Origin: Nitrospirota bacterium
GTDB taxonomy: Bacteria > Nitrospirota > Thermodesulfovibrionia > UBA6902 > DSMQ01
Direction of reading: 5' to 3'
Assembly: GCA_016208965.1 (NCBI GenBank)
Contig: JACQXB010000014.1
Span: forward strand, 1 to 48,727
DNA: 48,727 bases
The notes under the pieces are model-generated. The model saw only the letters and a program-made list of their open reading frames with translations. It had not been told where the DNA came from and ran no database searches. A program made the translations under genes and the position numbers. Below, piece by piece: positions 1 to 8,503 of this stretch (positions within the stretch are counted from its first letter, which is position 1; each line of letters starts with the position of its first letter).

Positions 1-2
1 CA

Positions 3-290
3 AGTAGTAATTCTGAAAAAAGTAAGGCTAACATAGTTATATCATCTATTAAGCAAGCTCCGCCAGTGGGATGTGTTGTAAACCTTAAGGTACAACCTGT
101 AGACTACTCTGGAGGGCATAGCCATGATGGTAGTAGGCCAAGGGGCACAGTAACTCCAAGTAGTATTTCCTTTTCTGAAGGAGAAACAGGCAAATCAGCA
201 AAATACATAAGTTCAGAGGTTTCTGGAAAGGAAAAGATTGTAACAGAGGTTAAGGGAAAAGTTAAGTCTTGTGTGGGGAGGGTTGTTTGA
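3..290 (+). pseudogene. Fragment of secreted Ig-like domain, copy 1
   Basis: The reading frame is open from the window edge and ends at 290. It contains a GGHSHDGSRPRG motif matching GGHNHNGNRPKG in the second copy at 3518-3862, and the preceding residues (APPVGC versus APPEGC) also align. No start or signal peptide is inside the window, so the 5' part is cut off. The frame ends by running out of phase into the peptidase-like domain that follows. Relative to copy 2 the junction has lost most of the linker between the two domains, which suggests a decayed multidomain surface protein. Function is unknown; an Ig-like or adhesin-type extracellular domain is a guess. Confidence 0.5.
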
Positions 291-525
291 CATTGGACCA
301 CCTATTGGTTCTTTTTGGTCTCCACCCCACAAATCTCACAGAAAAGGAACAAGTGTAGATATTGATAGATGTGCAAAGAGTGCAGTTTCAGAGAATCCGA
401 ATCCACAAGGAATATGTCCTGAAGGGTGGATAAAGGTAGATAAAACACGCATAAAAAACCTTTGTGAGAAATATGGAGGGCACCTTGTTGATGAACCTCC
501 AATACATTGTGAATTTCCAAACTAG
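271..525 (+). pseudogene. LAS-type (M15/M74-like) metallopeptidase domain, copy 1
   Basis: The frame encodes WGGLFDIGPP, then HKSHRKGTSVDID, and ends IHCEFPN. H-x2-G-x3-D is the zinc-binding pattern of LAS-fold D-Ala-D-Ala peptidases and murein endopeptidases (M15/M74), and the late His fits the last ligand. The only start is an internal GTG and there is no signal peptide. It follows the Ig-like fragment in a different frame, so I read it as the 3' part of a broken gene. Copy 2 (3856-4191) is nearly identical at the nucleotide level across the zinc motif but has a longer N-terminal part. Peptidase identity rests on motif only. Confidence 0.5.
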
Positions 526-536
526 GAGGGATTAGA

Positions 537-1496
537 ATGAATCATAAAAAATTCGTTTTCATTATGGTGATATTGGTGACTGTTTGTGCTTCTGCACTTT
601 TTGCCGAACCTCCATATCTGAAAGATGTCAAGATTTCATCTGCTGTAGAATTTGACAGCATAACTGGTATCTATTCGTATAGATATTCGGTTTTTAATTC
701 GCCTATGAATAACGGGCTAATTAGTGATTTTCAGATTGATATTTCCAAACCTTTGCAAAGTGCGGAATTAAGCGACAAAGATTTTATTATCCAGAAAGGG
801 ATAGATTATCAGGGTGTTATGATGACCAGAAGCTTTGCGGCTGAAGTTGAGGGAAAAGATTTCTTGCTGAAGAAAAAGGTGATACCTGTAGGAGTGCGAG
901 TACCTTCAAGGTGGTCTGGAGATATTACAGTTAAGGGCACTGTTATGTGGGGAGGCAGCGAAAAAAATCTTATTATACCAGGACAATCGTTAAATAGATT
1001 TGTGATTATAACTCATGGGTTGCCCGGAATTCGAGAGGCTTATGCGCAACCTGATTATATTGCGACAGAAGAAGAAATACTTAAGAGTGGTATTTCGGAA
1101 AAAGAATACATAGAAAATACATGGGAAGTCCTTGATAAGTTCTATAAAAGCCTCACCTTTAAAACCAAAACCATTGGCCCTACGGCTCCGCCTAAGGACT
1201 TTAATCCATTGAATTTTCTAAACTATATTATTGACTTGAAAAATCAAGCAGTTTCTCTTGGCTGGATCAAGAATAAGAATGTAGAACAGAGTTTTAATGC
1301 GAAGTTAGATGATGGACAAAAGAAACTCAAACAAGGTAACATCTCAGCAGTAAAAGAAGTCTTAAATGGATTTATAAAAGAAGTGGAATCACAAGGATGC
1401 ATGAGTTATGATACCTGTCCAGCGGATAAACTGCTCACTCCCGAAGCATATGCTCTGTTGAAATATAATGTGCAATATCTTATAGAACGCCTTTAG
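537..1496 (+). CDS. Secreted protein of unknown function, intact member of a duplicated family
   Basis: A 319-aa protein with a clear signal peptide (hydrophobic residues about 7-22, cleavage near SALFA). The start is supported by a GGAGG site about 8 nt upstream. The middle contains SHGLPGIRE-type and KTKTIGPTAPP motifs that are conserved in the truncated paralogue at 4208-4960. The C-terminal third is probably helical and ends LLKYNVQYLIERL. It follows the LAS-domain fragment by 11 nt, and the same gene order recurs in copy 2, so peptidase domain and secreted protein seem to travel together. I do not recognise the family. Its role is likely extracytoplasmic. Confidence 0.75.
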   Translation: MNHKKFVFIMVILVTVCASALFAEPPYLKDVKISSAVEFDSITGIYSYRYSVFNSPMNNGLISDFQIDISKPLQSAELSDKDFIIQKGIDYQGVMMTRSFAAEVEGKDFLLKKKVIPVGVRVPSRWSGDITVKGTVMWGGSEKNLIIPGQSLNRFVIITHGLPGIREAYAQPDYIATEEEILKSGISEKEYIENTWEVLDKFYKSLTFKTKTIGPTAPPKDFNPLNFLNYIIDLKNQAVSLGWIKNKNVEQSFNAKLDDGQKKLKQGNISAVKEVLNGFIKEVESQGCMSYDTCPADKLLTPEAYALLKYNVQYLIERL

Positions 1497-1556
1497 AACA
1501 TTTCCTAAAGAATCACATTCTATGAGATTGAACCTCCATAATTTGTTTTATAGTAA

Positions 1557-2636
1557 AGCACCTGTAATGACAATGACCCAACAGTTTATCCTGGTGCTCT
1601 TGAGATATGCGACAACAAGGATAACAATTGCGATGGACAGGTAGATGAAGGATTAAGCACTGATGCAGATGGAGATGGGCATTATACCCCGGGGTCCTGT
1701 AAGAGACCGAATGATGACTGTAATGACAATGACCCGAAGATTTATCCTGGATCACCTGAGCTTTGCGATGGCAAAGACAACAACTACAATGGGCAGGTTG
1801 ATGAGGGATACCCTGTTGGTGCAATTTGTACTGTTGGTATAGGGGCATGTGAACGGCAAGGTCTACTCATCTGCGCTGGTGATGGAACTGGGGTTGTCTG
1901 TAACGCAAACCCTGGCGAGCCATCCCCTGAGATATGTGATGGTATAGATAATAACTGTGATGGGCAGGTTGATGAGGGGTGTGAGGTATGTGAAGATAAA
2001 GATAATGACGGCTACTATGCAATTAGTGCAAGTTGTCCGCAGGGCGATGATTGTGATGACAACGCCCCAGATGTTTATCCAGGGGCAGAAGAGAAATGTG
2101 ACGGAAAGGATAATGATTGTAACGGGAAAGTTGATGACCTCTGTCCAGGACTCTCGGTGCCACTATATAAACAATGTGCTTCTCCATGGGGAGCAGATAT
2201 TTATGACCATACCACATCAACTATATGTAAAAAAGGCTGTGCTTTGACATCAGCAGTGATGGTTTTGCAATATTATGGGGTAACAACAGGTATTGATGGG
2301 AAAGAGGTAAATCAGGGGAATCTGAATGATTGGCTTATTACTCAGCCCGACGGATATTATAAAGGCAATATCAGTTGGGGTGCGATCACCAGATATTCAG
2401 GAAACAGAGTGATTTTCGACACAATGAGTGGACGAAATGATACGATATTGAGTGACGATCTCTGTAATGGAAATCCTGTAATTGTTAATGTACCTAATCA
2501 CTTTGTAGTTGCGACAGGCAGCATGTGTGCAGGTAATGAAACTACATGGACTATTAATGATCCAGGTAGGAATATAACAACCTTGCAAGGTTATGGCAAT
2601 ACATATCTTGGTTTGAGGAGAACTCGTTTTCAATAA
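1557..2636 (+). pseudogene. 5'-truncated MopE-like metal-binding repeat protein with C39-like peptidase domain
   Basis: The frame is open from just after a TAA at 1554-1556 to 2636 (359 codons) but has no ATG or GTG before an internal GTG at 2157. No signal peptide is present, so the 5' end is missing. It encodes four Asp/Cys-rich repeats of the MopE type (CNDNDP..YPGA, ICDNKDNNCDGQVDEG and variants) that resemble calcium- or copper-binding motifs. A C39-like cysteine peptidase domain follows: GCALTSAVMVLQYYG around the catalytic Cys, then NHFVVATG (His) and INDPG (Asp). The intact ancestor was probably a secreted or surface protein. The coding quality of all repeats is good, so truncation may be recent. 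Confidence 0.65.
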
Positions 2637-2670
2637 AATGATTTTAAAAAGTTTAAAAGGAGATAAACCT

Positions 2671-3510
2671 ATGAAAAAGATTATTTTGATTTTGTCAGTT
2701 ATTGTCTTATTAGTTACAGAATCTTATGCACAAAACTTTGAGAAGCGAGGAGGACTTCTTATATCAGTAGGGCCTTCACCCACTGGAGGAGTGAAAGCAA
2801 TTGCTGAACTACTTATAACAGACCCCATGGGTCGCTGTGCCGGCTTAGATGTTTCAAAAGGAGTGGTTGTGCAAGGCATACCAAATGCATCTTACTACAA
2901 AGAAAGGATTGATGACCTTGAAACAGGAGAGCCAGGTGAAGAAAGCAACACATTTGAGGCGGGTGCTCCGATTGATGGTCTATATAAAATAGCGGTGATA
3001 GGAACGAGCTCGGGGAAATATGGTTTGGACATCTTTGCATATGATATAAATTTTAAAGGGACTGTGCAAAAATTAGACAGTAGCACTTATCCTGGCAAAA
3101 TAGACAGCTACGAAGTCACTTATTCCTCTGCTCCTGGCTCGCAGGTAAAAGTTACTTTTGTAGGAAGTTCAGAGATTCCTGTTTTTGATGGAAAAGGGCA
3201 GAGACCTACGGATGTGAATAAATTTCTTCAATATTTCAACCCTATTCAAGCAAGAACTGAATTGCCTGCTGGAACCCAGAATTTTAATCTAAGTATTATA
3301 TATGGCAACACCATAAAGCGTGAGACATTTAGTGCTATGCTCGAAGGAAAGGCTATAACAAAGCAGTTTTACCCTATTCCCGGCAAGCATGAGATAGTGA
3401 AGATTCCTCTTATTCAAGGAAGTAATACTTTGGTTCTTTCGATAAAGGGCGTGAAGACTGATGGAAAAATTGCGGAGGATACCGACAGGCTTGTATTTAT
3501 TGTTCCATAG
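2671..3510 (+). CDS. Secreted beta-rich domain protein, unknown function
   Basis: A 279-aa product starting at the ATG that follows AAAGGAG (2656-2663). An earlier ATG at 2638 lacks a site and a signal sequence. The N-terminus MKKIILILSVIVLLVTESYA is a signal peptide. Residues about 30-140 contain LLITDPMGRCAGLD, IPNASYY and DGLYKIAVIGTSSGKYGLDI, a layout seen in extracellular beta-sandwich proteins whose ligand is unknown. The C-terminal 90 residues resemble a second sandwich (SAMLEGKAITKQF, GSNTLVLSIKG). It lies between the truncated MopE/C39 gene and the second copy of the duplicated block and could be an independent unit. No catalytic motif is visible. Confidence 0.7.
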   Translation: MKKIILILSVIVLLVTESYAQNFEKRGGLLISVGPSPTGGVKAIAELLITDPMGRCAGLDVSKGVVVQGIPNASYYKERIDDLETGEPGEESNTFEAGAPIDGLYKIAVIGTSSGKYGLDIFAYDINFKGTVQKLDSSTYPGKIDSYEVTYSSAPGSQVKVTFVGSSEIPVFDGKGQRPTDVNKFLQYFNPIQARTELPAGTQNFNLSIIYGNTIKRETFSAMLEGKAITKQFYPIPGKHEIVKIPLIQGSNTLVLSIKGVKTDGKIAEDTDRLVFIVP

Positions 3511-3517
3511 GCTATAA

Positions 3518-3862
3518 CTCTATCAGTCTCATTCTAATTGTCAACTGAATGTAAAAGTTTCGCCTTTGGATGTATTGCCACAAAACGCTGGAAGTAATAA
3601 AACGACTTCGGCAGTTACTATCTCGCTGTCCAAACCCGCACCACCTGAAGGATGCACTGTGAGCCTTAAAATAGAGCCGGTGGCATATTCAGGAGGGCAT
3701 AATCACAATGGTAACAGGCCAAAAGGAATTGTAAATCCTGATATGATTACAATCCCAGGGTGCACAATGGGAGTTGCATCAGCTACCTATAATAGTTCAG
3801 GAGTTGCAGGAGAGGAGAAAATAATAGCTGAGATTGATGGAAGTATTAAAAATCAATGGTAA
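3518..3862 (+). pseudogene. Fragment of secreted Ig-like domain, copy 2
   Basis: The frame is open from after a TAA at 3515-3517 with only a TTG as possible start at 3566. The encoded NVKVSPLDVLPQNAGSNKT and GGHNHNGNRPKG segments match copy 1 at the window start. There is no signal peptide. The frame stops at 3862 and overlaps the start of the LAS-domain ORF by 7 nt in another frame. A continuous ancestral protein would need a frame change here, so this looks like decay rather than two designed genes, although translational coupling at the ATGGTAA overlap cannot be excluded. Confidence 0.5.
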
Positions 3863-4191
3863 ATACGAGTCTCATAGGAGAGGATTATTATAAGGATTTT
3901 AATGCAACCTTAGGGATAAATGATATGAGTCTTGTGTGGGGAGGGTTGTTTGACATTGGACCACCTATTGGTTTTTTTTGGTCTCCACCCCACAAATCTC
4001 ACAGAAAAGGAACAAGTGTAGATATTGATAGATGTGCAAAGAGCGCAGTTTCAGAGAATCCGAATCCACAAGGAATATGTCCTGAAGGGTGGATAAAGGT
4101 GAACAAAAGATATATAGGTGAGAAGTGTTGGGAACATGGCAAGGGCTGGCTTGTTCCTGAAGCAACGATACATTGTGAATTTCCATATTAG
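3856..4191 (+). CDS. LAS-type (M15/M74-like) metallopeptidase domain protein, copy 2
   Basis: A 111-aa product with an ATG start overlapping the stop of the upstream fragment. It keeps a segment missing from copy 1 (YYKDFNATLGINDMSLVWGG). The HKSHRKGTSVDID motif (H-x2-G-x3-D, zinc ligands of the LAS fold) and terminal IHCEFPY follow. The family normally sits behind an extracytoplasmic N-terminal domain in one polypeptide, and here no export signal remains, so it may not reach its substrate. The nucleotide sequence around the zinc motif is almost the same as at 295-430, indicating recent duplication. Treat it as a possible pseudogene; cell-wall peptide cleavage is an inference from the motif. 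Confidence 0.5.
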   Translation: MVNTSLIGEDYYKDFNATLGINDMSLVWGGLFDIGPPIGFFWSPPHKSHRKGTSVDIDRCAKSAVSENPNPQGICPEGWIKVNKRYIGEKCWEHGKGWLVPEATIHCEFPY

Positions 4192-4207
4192 ATTTAGGAG
4201 GGGGTTG

Positions 4208-4960
4208 ATGAAAAAATACATAAGTTTAATAAGTTTATTATTTTCAATTTTATTTACTTTTGCATCATTTGTTTATGGCACTGAGGTTCCCAAGTATGAG
4301 GAATATATCGTTCATGCCGAGGTTAACATAGATAAAGCAAGTGGAATATATAAGTATAGCTATACACTAATAAATCCTATAGGTAATAGAAATCTTTTAT
4401 GGAATTTAAGCATTTATATTTCTAAAAGTCCTGAAACGCAAGAATTAAGCTGGGAAAATCTCACATATGGAAAATGGTATGCCCGCCATTCTTCTGAGGC
4501 AAATAAAGACAAAGTGGTTCCTGTGGGCATAACCGGACCTCAAGGATGGACATATGGTATAGGTGAGGATGAAAAAGGTAAAGGTTTTGTGAGCTTTGGG
4601 AATCTGGATGAAAATGAAATCCGTCAGGGGAGTTCAATTAGAGGATTAATTTTAACGTCTCATGGTCTGCCGGGCATCAGAGAAACTATTCTTCAACCAG
4701 CGATTGACTATGACAACTTACCCGAGGAATACTGGGAGAATGTAGAATTATCCAAACAGCTTAGAGATAGTCTCATTTATCATACCAAAACCATCGGCCC
4801 TACTGCTCCGCCTGCTGATTTTAAGCCGATAAAATTTCTCAACTACATAATTAACCTGAAAAACGAAGCCTATAAACTCGGATGGATAAAAAATAAGGTA
4901 ATAGAAAAGAGCCTTGATACAAAACTTAATAATGCAAAAAAGAAATCTTTTGAAATATAA
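4208..4960 (+). pseudogene. C-terminally truncated paralogue of the 537-1496 secreted protein
   Basis: The ATG at 4208 follows TAGGAGGGGG and encodes a signal peptide (ISLLFSILFTFASFVYG). The product shares SHGLPGIRE, HTKTIGPTAPPADF and NYIINLKNEAYKLGWIKNK with the first copy. After KKK the frame is wrong: it ends SFEI, whereas the sequence just downstream, in another frame, reads LLKYNVQYLIDNLQK up to a TGA at 4992-4994, matching the C-terminus of copy 1. A deletion of roughly 45 codons has therefore removed the segment before LLKYN and shifted the frame. The first 240 residues could still be made and exported. Function is unknown. Confidence 0.65.
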
Positions 4961-4990
4961 TGTGCAATATCTGATTGATAATCTTCAAAA

Positions 4991-5842
4991 GTGATAAAAC
5001 AATCGCTACTTTTAGTTATACTTCTTGTTTTATTTTGCTCTGAAGTATATGCTGAAAGCGACTGCAAACTTCTGGGTCGAATTAATAATGAGTTATGGAT
5101 TATAGATAGCGGTGGGAAGCCCGCTCAGCGTCTAACATTTGATGAGGCAGTTAAGACTTCTAAGACTACTGCAACATGGTCACCTGATGGAAAATTTATC
5201 GCTTATAGTCCAGATATCCCATATGGCGAAGAAAAGGCTATTTTTATAATGGATAATACAGGCCGAGAGATTAATAAAATTATTATAGATCAAATCAGAT
5301 ATATAGACAGATTAGTCTGGAGAACCCCTAATTTTCTGTGGTCAGACTCAAATGTGGGAAAGAACGGTGGATATATTGATATCTGGAAACTTGCCCCGAC
5401 CTTAAGTCGCCCTGTTAAACATGAAAAACGTATAATGGTATTTAACGTCAATTGCGAACTCTCCCCGAATAATAAATATATGGCTTGTAATTCCTCTATC
5501 GATGACGCGATGTCTTTAGAGATTTTTGATACTGATAAAAAGGAATATCCTGACGCCGACAATTATTACGATAGAGACCCCCGCACAATAAAACTCAAAC
5601 AAATTGAGCGGGTAGATAAGATTCGCTTTACTTCTGATAATGCCAATGTAATAATTATAAGTGGTGATAAGAAGTATAAATTTAATATGCTTGATAATAA
5701 ATTATCTGAAATTAAAGAGCTGCCGTCTGATGTAACGATAAAATCAATCCCTAAAGCGGTAAAAATAAAAAAAGATGAGAAGGAATTATCGACTGAGGTT
5801 TTTGACATGTACTGTAATCAACGTAGTAGCATTCCGAAATGA
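4991..5842 (+). CDS. Secreted TolB/WD40-like beta-propeller protein
   Basis: A 283-aa product with a GTG start; the N-terminus KQSLLLVILLVLFCSEVYA is a signal peptide. The motif TWSPDGKFIAYSPD (residues about 55-70) and the Ser-Pro-Asn/LSPNNKYMACNS block are PD40-type propeller blades, as in TolB-related proteins. The GTG overlaps the ancestral stop codon (GTGA) of the degraded upstream paralogue, so this gene was probably the next gene of the same transcriptional unit. The role may be extracytoplasmic binding or scaffolding; no enzymatic residues are evident. The C-terminus (about residues 220-283) is charged and may be non-propeller. Confidence 0.65.
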   Translation: MIKQSLLLVILLVLFCSEVYAESDCKLLGRINNELWIIDSGGKPAQRLTFDEAVKTSKTTATWSPDGKFIAYSPDIPYGEEKAIFIMDNTGREINKIIIDQIRYIDRLVWRTPNFLWSDSNVGKNGGYIDIWKLAPTLSRPVKHEKRIMVFNVNCELSPNNKYMACNSSIDDAMSLEIFDTDKKEYPDADNYYDRDPRTIKLKQIERVDKIRFTSDNANVIIISGDKKYKFNMLDNKLSEIKELPSDVTIKSIPKAVKIKKDEKELSTEVFDMYCNQRSSIPK

Positions 5843-5856
5843 CAATTTGCCAGTCA

Positions 5857-5917
5857 TCTTCCGCCGTCTATTCTCTGTTAAAAATGTAATGTGCAGTATT
5901 TAATAGATCACCTATAA
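5857..5917 (+). pseudogene. 3' relic of a third copy of the secreted-protein family
   Basis: The DNA from CTGTTAAAAATGTAATGTG to CACCTATAA aligns with the last codons of the gene at 537-1496 (CTGTTGAAATATAATGTG...). One extra base sits near the start of the match. Read with that base removed it gives LLK-NVQYLIDHL and a stop. No upstream part is recognisable. It marks a third, almost erased member of the tandem family. Confidence 0.5.
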
Positions 5918-6046
5918 ATTTTTCAGCAAGTTGTCGACGCAGCCGATTCTGAATGTTAGGTAAGCTCGCTCAAAATAAAGTTTTATGAAAAATCTTAAGT
6001 CAATATTTTTGACTACAGTCTATATTTTTCTTTTTTTTCGACTCAC

Positions 6047-6913
6047 ATGAGCCAGATTATATTTATCTTTGTCTTGCCATTCCTGTTAACTATACTATTC
6101 TTTATCCACCCTGCGCATGCAGACGACATCATTTCAAAAACAAACAACAATAAAAGCTGTGACTATCAAATAGTATCAAGGGTAATCGATGGTGATACAA
6201 TTGAGCTTTCAGATGGCAGAGTCGTAAGGCTCATAGGGGTGGATACACCTGAGACGGTTGACCCACGAGAAGGGGTGCAGTGGTTTGCAAGAGAAGCTGC
6301 TAAAAAACTAAGAGAATGGATTCTGGATAAAAAAGTATGCCTGAAAAAAGACAGAGAACAGGTTCAGGATATAGATAAATATGGTAGACTTCTTAGGTAT
6401 GTCTGGAGAGATGATTTTTTTGTAAATGCGGAGCTTATCAATCAAGGTTATGGTTTTGCTTTAACTATACACCCATTTCAATATTTAGAAGATTTCCGAA
6501 GACACGAAAGAAAAGCCAGGGAAGGCAATCTTGGATTATGGGATAAAGAAAGACAGAAGGAATGGGAGAAAGATGTTGAAAAGAGCAAGTCTCTTGCCGC
6601 AACATGTGGTAAGGGAAAGATCATCTGTCCTCAGGAAGCGGTTAACTACATAGGTAAGTATAAAACTGTAAGATTTTTTGTAGCAAAATCCTATGACAGT
6701 GGTGAGGCAATATTTTTAAATAGTAAGAATGACTTCAGGGACCATGATAATTTTACCGCAATAATTTTTAAAAAAGATAGAAATAAATTTTCTGCAGACC
6801 CTGCTGATTATTATAGGGGGAAAACTATAGATGTAGTTGGCAGGATAAAAGAATATGAAGGGCGCGCCGAGATAATTTTAGAAGAACCATCCCAGATCAA
6901 GATACTTAAGTGA
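6047..6913 (+). CDS. Secreted staphylococcal-nuclease-like thermonuclease with C-terminal OB-like domain
   Basis: 288 aa. The N-terminus has a signal peptide (IFVLPFLLTILFFIHPAHA). Residues about 40-165 form an SNase domain: SRVIDGDTIEL, RLIGVDTPET (catalytic Arg and metal-binding Asp region) and DKYGRLLRYVW. Family members hydrolyse DNA or RNA in a calcium-dependent way. Residues about 195-288 (YIGKYKTVRFFVAKS..., YYRGKTIDVVGRIKEYEGRAEIIL) look like an OB-fold add-on that is often found behind SNase domains. Export suggests nutrient scavenging or degradation of extracellular DNA. It stands alone; the next gene has its own promoter-like sequence. Confidence 0.85.
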   Translation: MSQIIFIFVLPFLLTILFFIHPAHADDIISKTNNNKSCDYQIVSRVIDGDTIELSDGRVVRLIGVDTPETVDPREGVQWFAREAAKKLREWILDKKVCLKKDREQVQDIDKYGRLLRYVWRDDFFVNAELINQGYGFALTIHPFQYLEDFRRHERKAREGNLGLWDKERQKEWEKDVEKSKSLAATCGKGKIICPQEAVNYIGKYKTVRFFVAKSYDSGEAIFLNSKNDFRDHDNFTAIIFKKDRNKFSADPADYYRGKTIDVVGRIKEYEGRAEIILEEPSQIKILK

Positions 6914-6939
6914 TTAATATTGTTAGCATCACTCTTAGC

Positions 6940-6969
6940 TTGACAAATGTAGAAATTCTATTTTATGAT
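6940..6969 (+). promoter_or_regulatory. Candidate sigma70 promoter upstream of rho
   Basis: TTGACA at 6940-6945 and TATGAT at 6964-6969 are separated by 18 nt in an AT-rich region. It lies about 180 nt before rho, leaving a long leader, as is usual for autoregulated rho genes. Position and consensus only. Confidence 0.45.
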
Positions 6970-7091
6970 TAAATCAATCTTTAATTCTAATTCTTCTTTT
7001 GTTAATTTAATCCCTATTATTAGTGAAAGGTTAAACCTCCGAAAAATATTTTCTGTAAATATATGTTTCCCCGCATGGAAATTACAAATCT

Positions 7092-7114
7092 AAGATTAGT
7101 TACAAACTAATCTT
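7092..7114 (+). terminator. Perfect 10-bp hairpin in the rho leader
   Basis: AAGATTAGTT-ACA-AACTAATCTT is a perfect stem with a 3-nt loop, 34 nt before the rho start. It is AT-rich and lacks a clean U tract, so it may be an attenuator or RNA-stability element rather than a strong terminator. Confidence 0.4.
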
Positions 7115-7148
7115 AATACCAAAATATTAATATCAAGGAGTAGTGTAT

Positions 7149-8396
7149 ATGAACATTACGGAACTTAAAGAAAAAACAATTGATGAGCTTACAAAGATAG
7201 CGCGTGAATACCATGTTAATGGTGCAAGGGGGCTCAGGAAACAAGACCTGATCTTTGCCATACTTCAGGCACACACAGAGAAAACAGGACTTATCTTTGG
7301 AGAGGGTGTGCTTGAGATACTGCCTGACGGTTTTGGCTTTCTCCGTTCCCTTGACTATAGCTATCTCCCAAGTCCTGACGACATATATGTCTCACCCTCG
7401 CAGATAAGAAGGTTTAACCTGAGAACTGGCGACCTTGTTACAGGACAGATAAGGCCGCCAAAGGAAGGTGAACGATATTTTGCCCTTCTAAAAGTTGAGG
7501 CAATAAATCATGAATCACCTGATGAAAATATTGAAAGGCCTTTTTTTGATAACCTTACCCCATATTATCCAACCAGACGAATAAAACTTGAATATGACAA
7601 AGATGATTATTCTACAAGGGTAATGGAATTGATTACTCCATTAGGTATGGGGCAGAGGGGTATGATTGTCGCTGCCCCGAGGACAGGGAAGACAATGCTG
7701 CTTCAATCTATAGCGAAGGCAATTAAAAAGAACCATCCTGACATACATCTCATAATCCTCTTGATAGATGAGAGACCTGAAGAGGTTACAGACTGGAAGA
7801 GACAGATCTCTGCCGAGATAATAAGCTCAACCTTTGATGAGCCTCCCCAGAGACATTGCCAGGTCTCAGAGATGGTTATTGATAGGGCAAAGAGACTTGT
7901 AGAGATAAAAAGGGATGTTGTTATCCTTCTTGACTCAATGACCCGTCTTGCAAGGGCTTATAATGCAGTAATCCCAGCGAGCGGGAAGGTGCTGTCTGGG
8001 GGCCTTGATTCAAATGCCCTTCAGAGACCAAAGAGATTTTTTGGGACGGCAAGAAACATAGAAGAGGGCGGGAGCCTAACAATCCTTGCAACAGCACTTG
8101 TTGACACAGGCAGCAGGATGGATGATGTTATATTTGAAGAGTTCAAAGGCACAGGCAATATGGAACTTCATCTTGACAGAAAACTTGTGGATAAGAGGAT
8201 ATTCCCGAGCATAGATATAAATGCCTCAGGCACAAGGAAAGAGGAACTCCTTGTGGATAAGGATATCCTTAATAAGATGTGGATTTTAAGAAAGGTGCTT
8301 AATCCTCTCAGTAATGTTGAGAGCATGGAGTTTCTGCTTAGTAAACTTTACGGCACAAAGGGCAATAAAGAATTTCTCGAGATGATGAATAAGTAA
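7149..8396 (+). CDS. rho: Transcription termination factor Rho
   Basis: A 415-aa ring-forming RNA helicase that releases RNA polymerase at Rho-dependent terminators. The start at 7149 is preferred because AAGGAG ends 8 nt before it; the upstream GTG at 7143 is too close. The N-terminal SAP-like helix ([19 protein letters not shown]) is followed by an OB-type RNA-binding domain ([10 protein letters not shown]). The ATPase has Walker [18 protein letters not shown], a Walker B segment [16 protein letters not shown], and the arginine region near [25 protein letters not shown]. Length and motif order are standard. The long leader suggests autogenous control. Confidence 0.97.
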   Translation: MNITELKEKTIDELTKIAREYHVNGARGLRKQDLIFAILQAHTEKTGLIFGEGVLEILPDGFGFLRSLDYSYLPSPDDIYVSPSQIRRFNLRTGDLVTGQIRPPKEGERYFALLKVEAINHESPDENIERPFFDNLTPYYPTRRIKLEYDKDDYSTRVMELITPLGMGQRGMIVAAPRTGKTMLLQSIAKAIKKNHPDIHLIILLIDERPEEVTDWKRQISAEIISSTFDEPPQRHCQVSEMVIDRAKRLVEIKRDVVILLDSMTRLARAYNAVIPASGKVLSGGLDSNALQRPKRFFGTARNIEEGGSLTILATALVDTGSRMDDVIFEEFKGTGNMELHLDRKLVDKRIFPSIDINASGTRKEELLVDKDILNKMWILRKVLNPLSNVESMEFLLSKLYGTKGNKEFLEMMNK

Positions 8397-8403
8397 AAAT
8401 CAA

Positions 8404-8419
8404 TCCCGACGCTTCGGGA
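8404..8419 (+). terminator. Hairpin after rho
   Basis: TCCCGA-CGCT-TCGGGA lies 8 nt after the rho stop. The following 80 nt are an AT-rich stretch with repeated AATTTTAAA-type words that can pair. It separates rho from the convergent minus-strand gene. A T-run does not follow directly, so it is a probable rather than classical terminator. Confidence 0.5.
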
Positions 8420-8503
8420 CAAAATGCAAAATTAAGGAATGATTTTAATTTTAAAAATTTTCTTCCTCAATTTTAAATTTTTATTTTTGAATTTTAAATT
8501 TTT

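Noticed and set aside
1513-1848. Minus-strand ORF rich in His and Cys opposite the MopE repeats
   Set aside because: Antisense shadow of Asp/Cys-rich repeats; the plus-strand frame has recognisable motifs.
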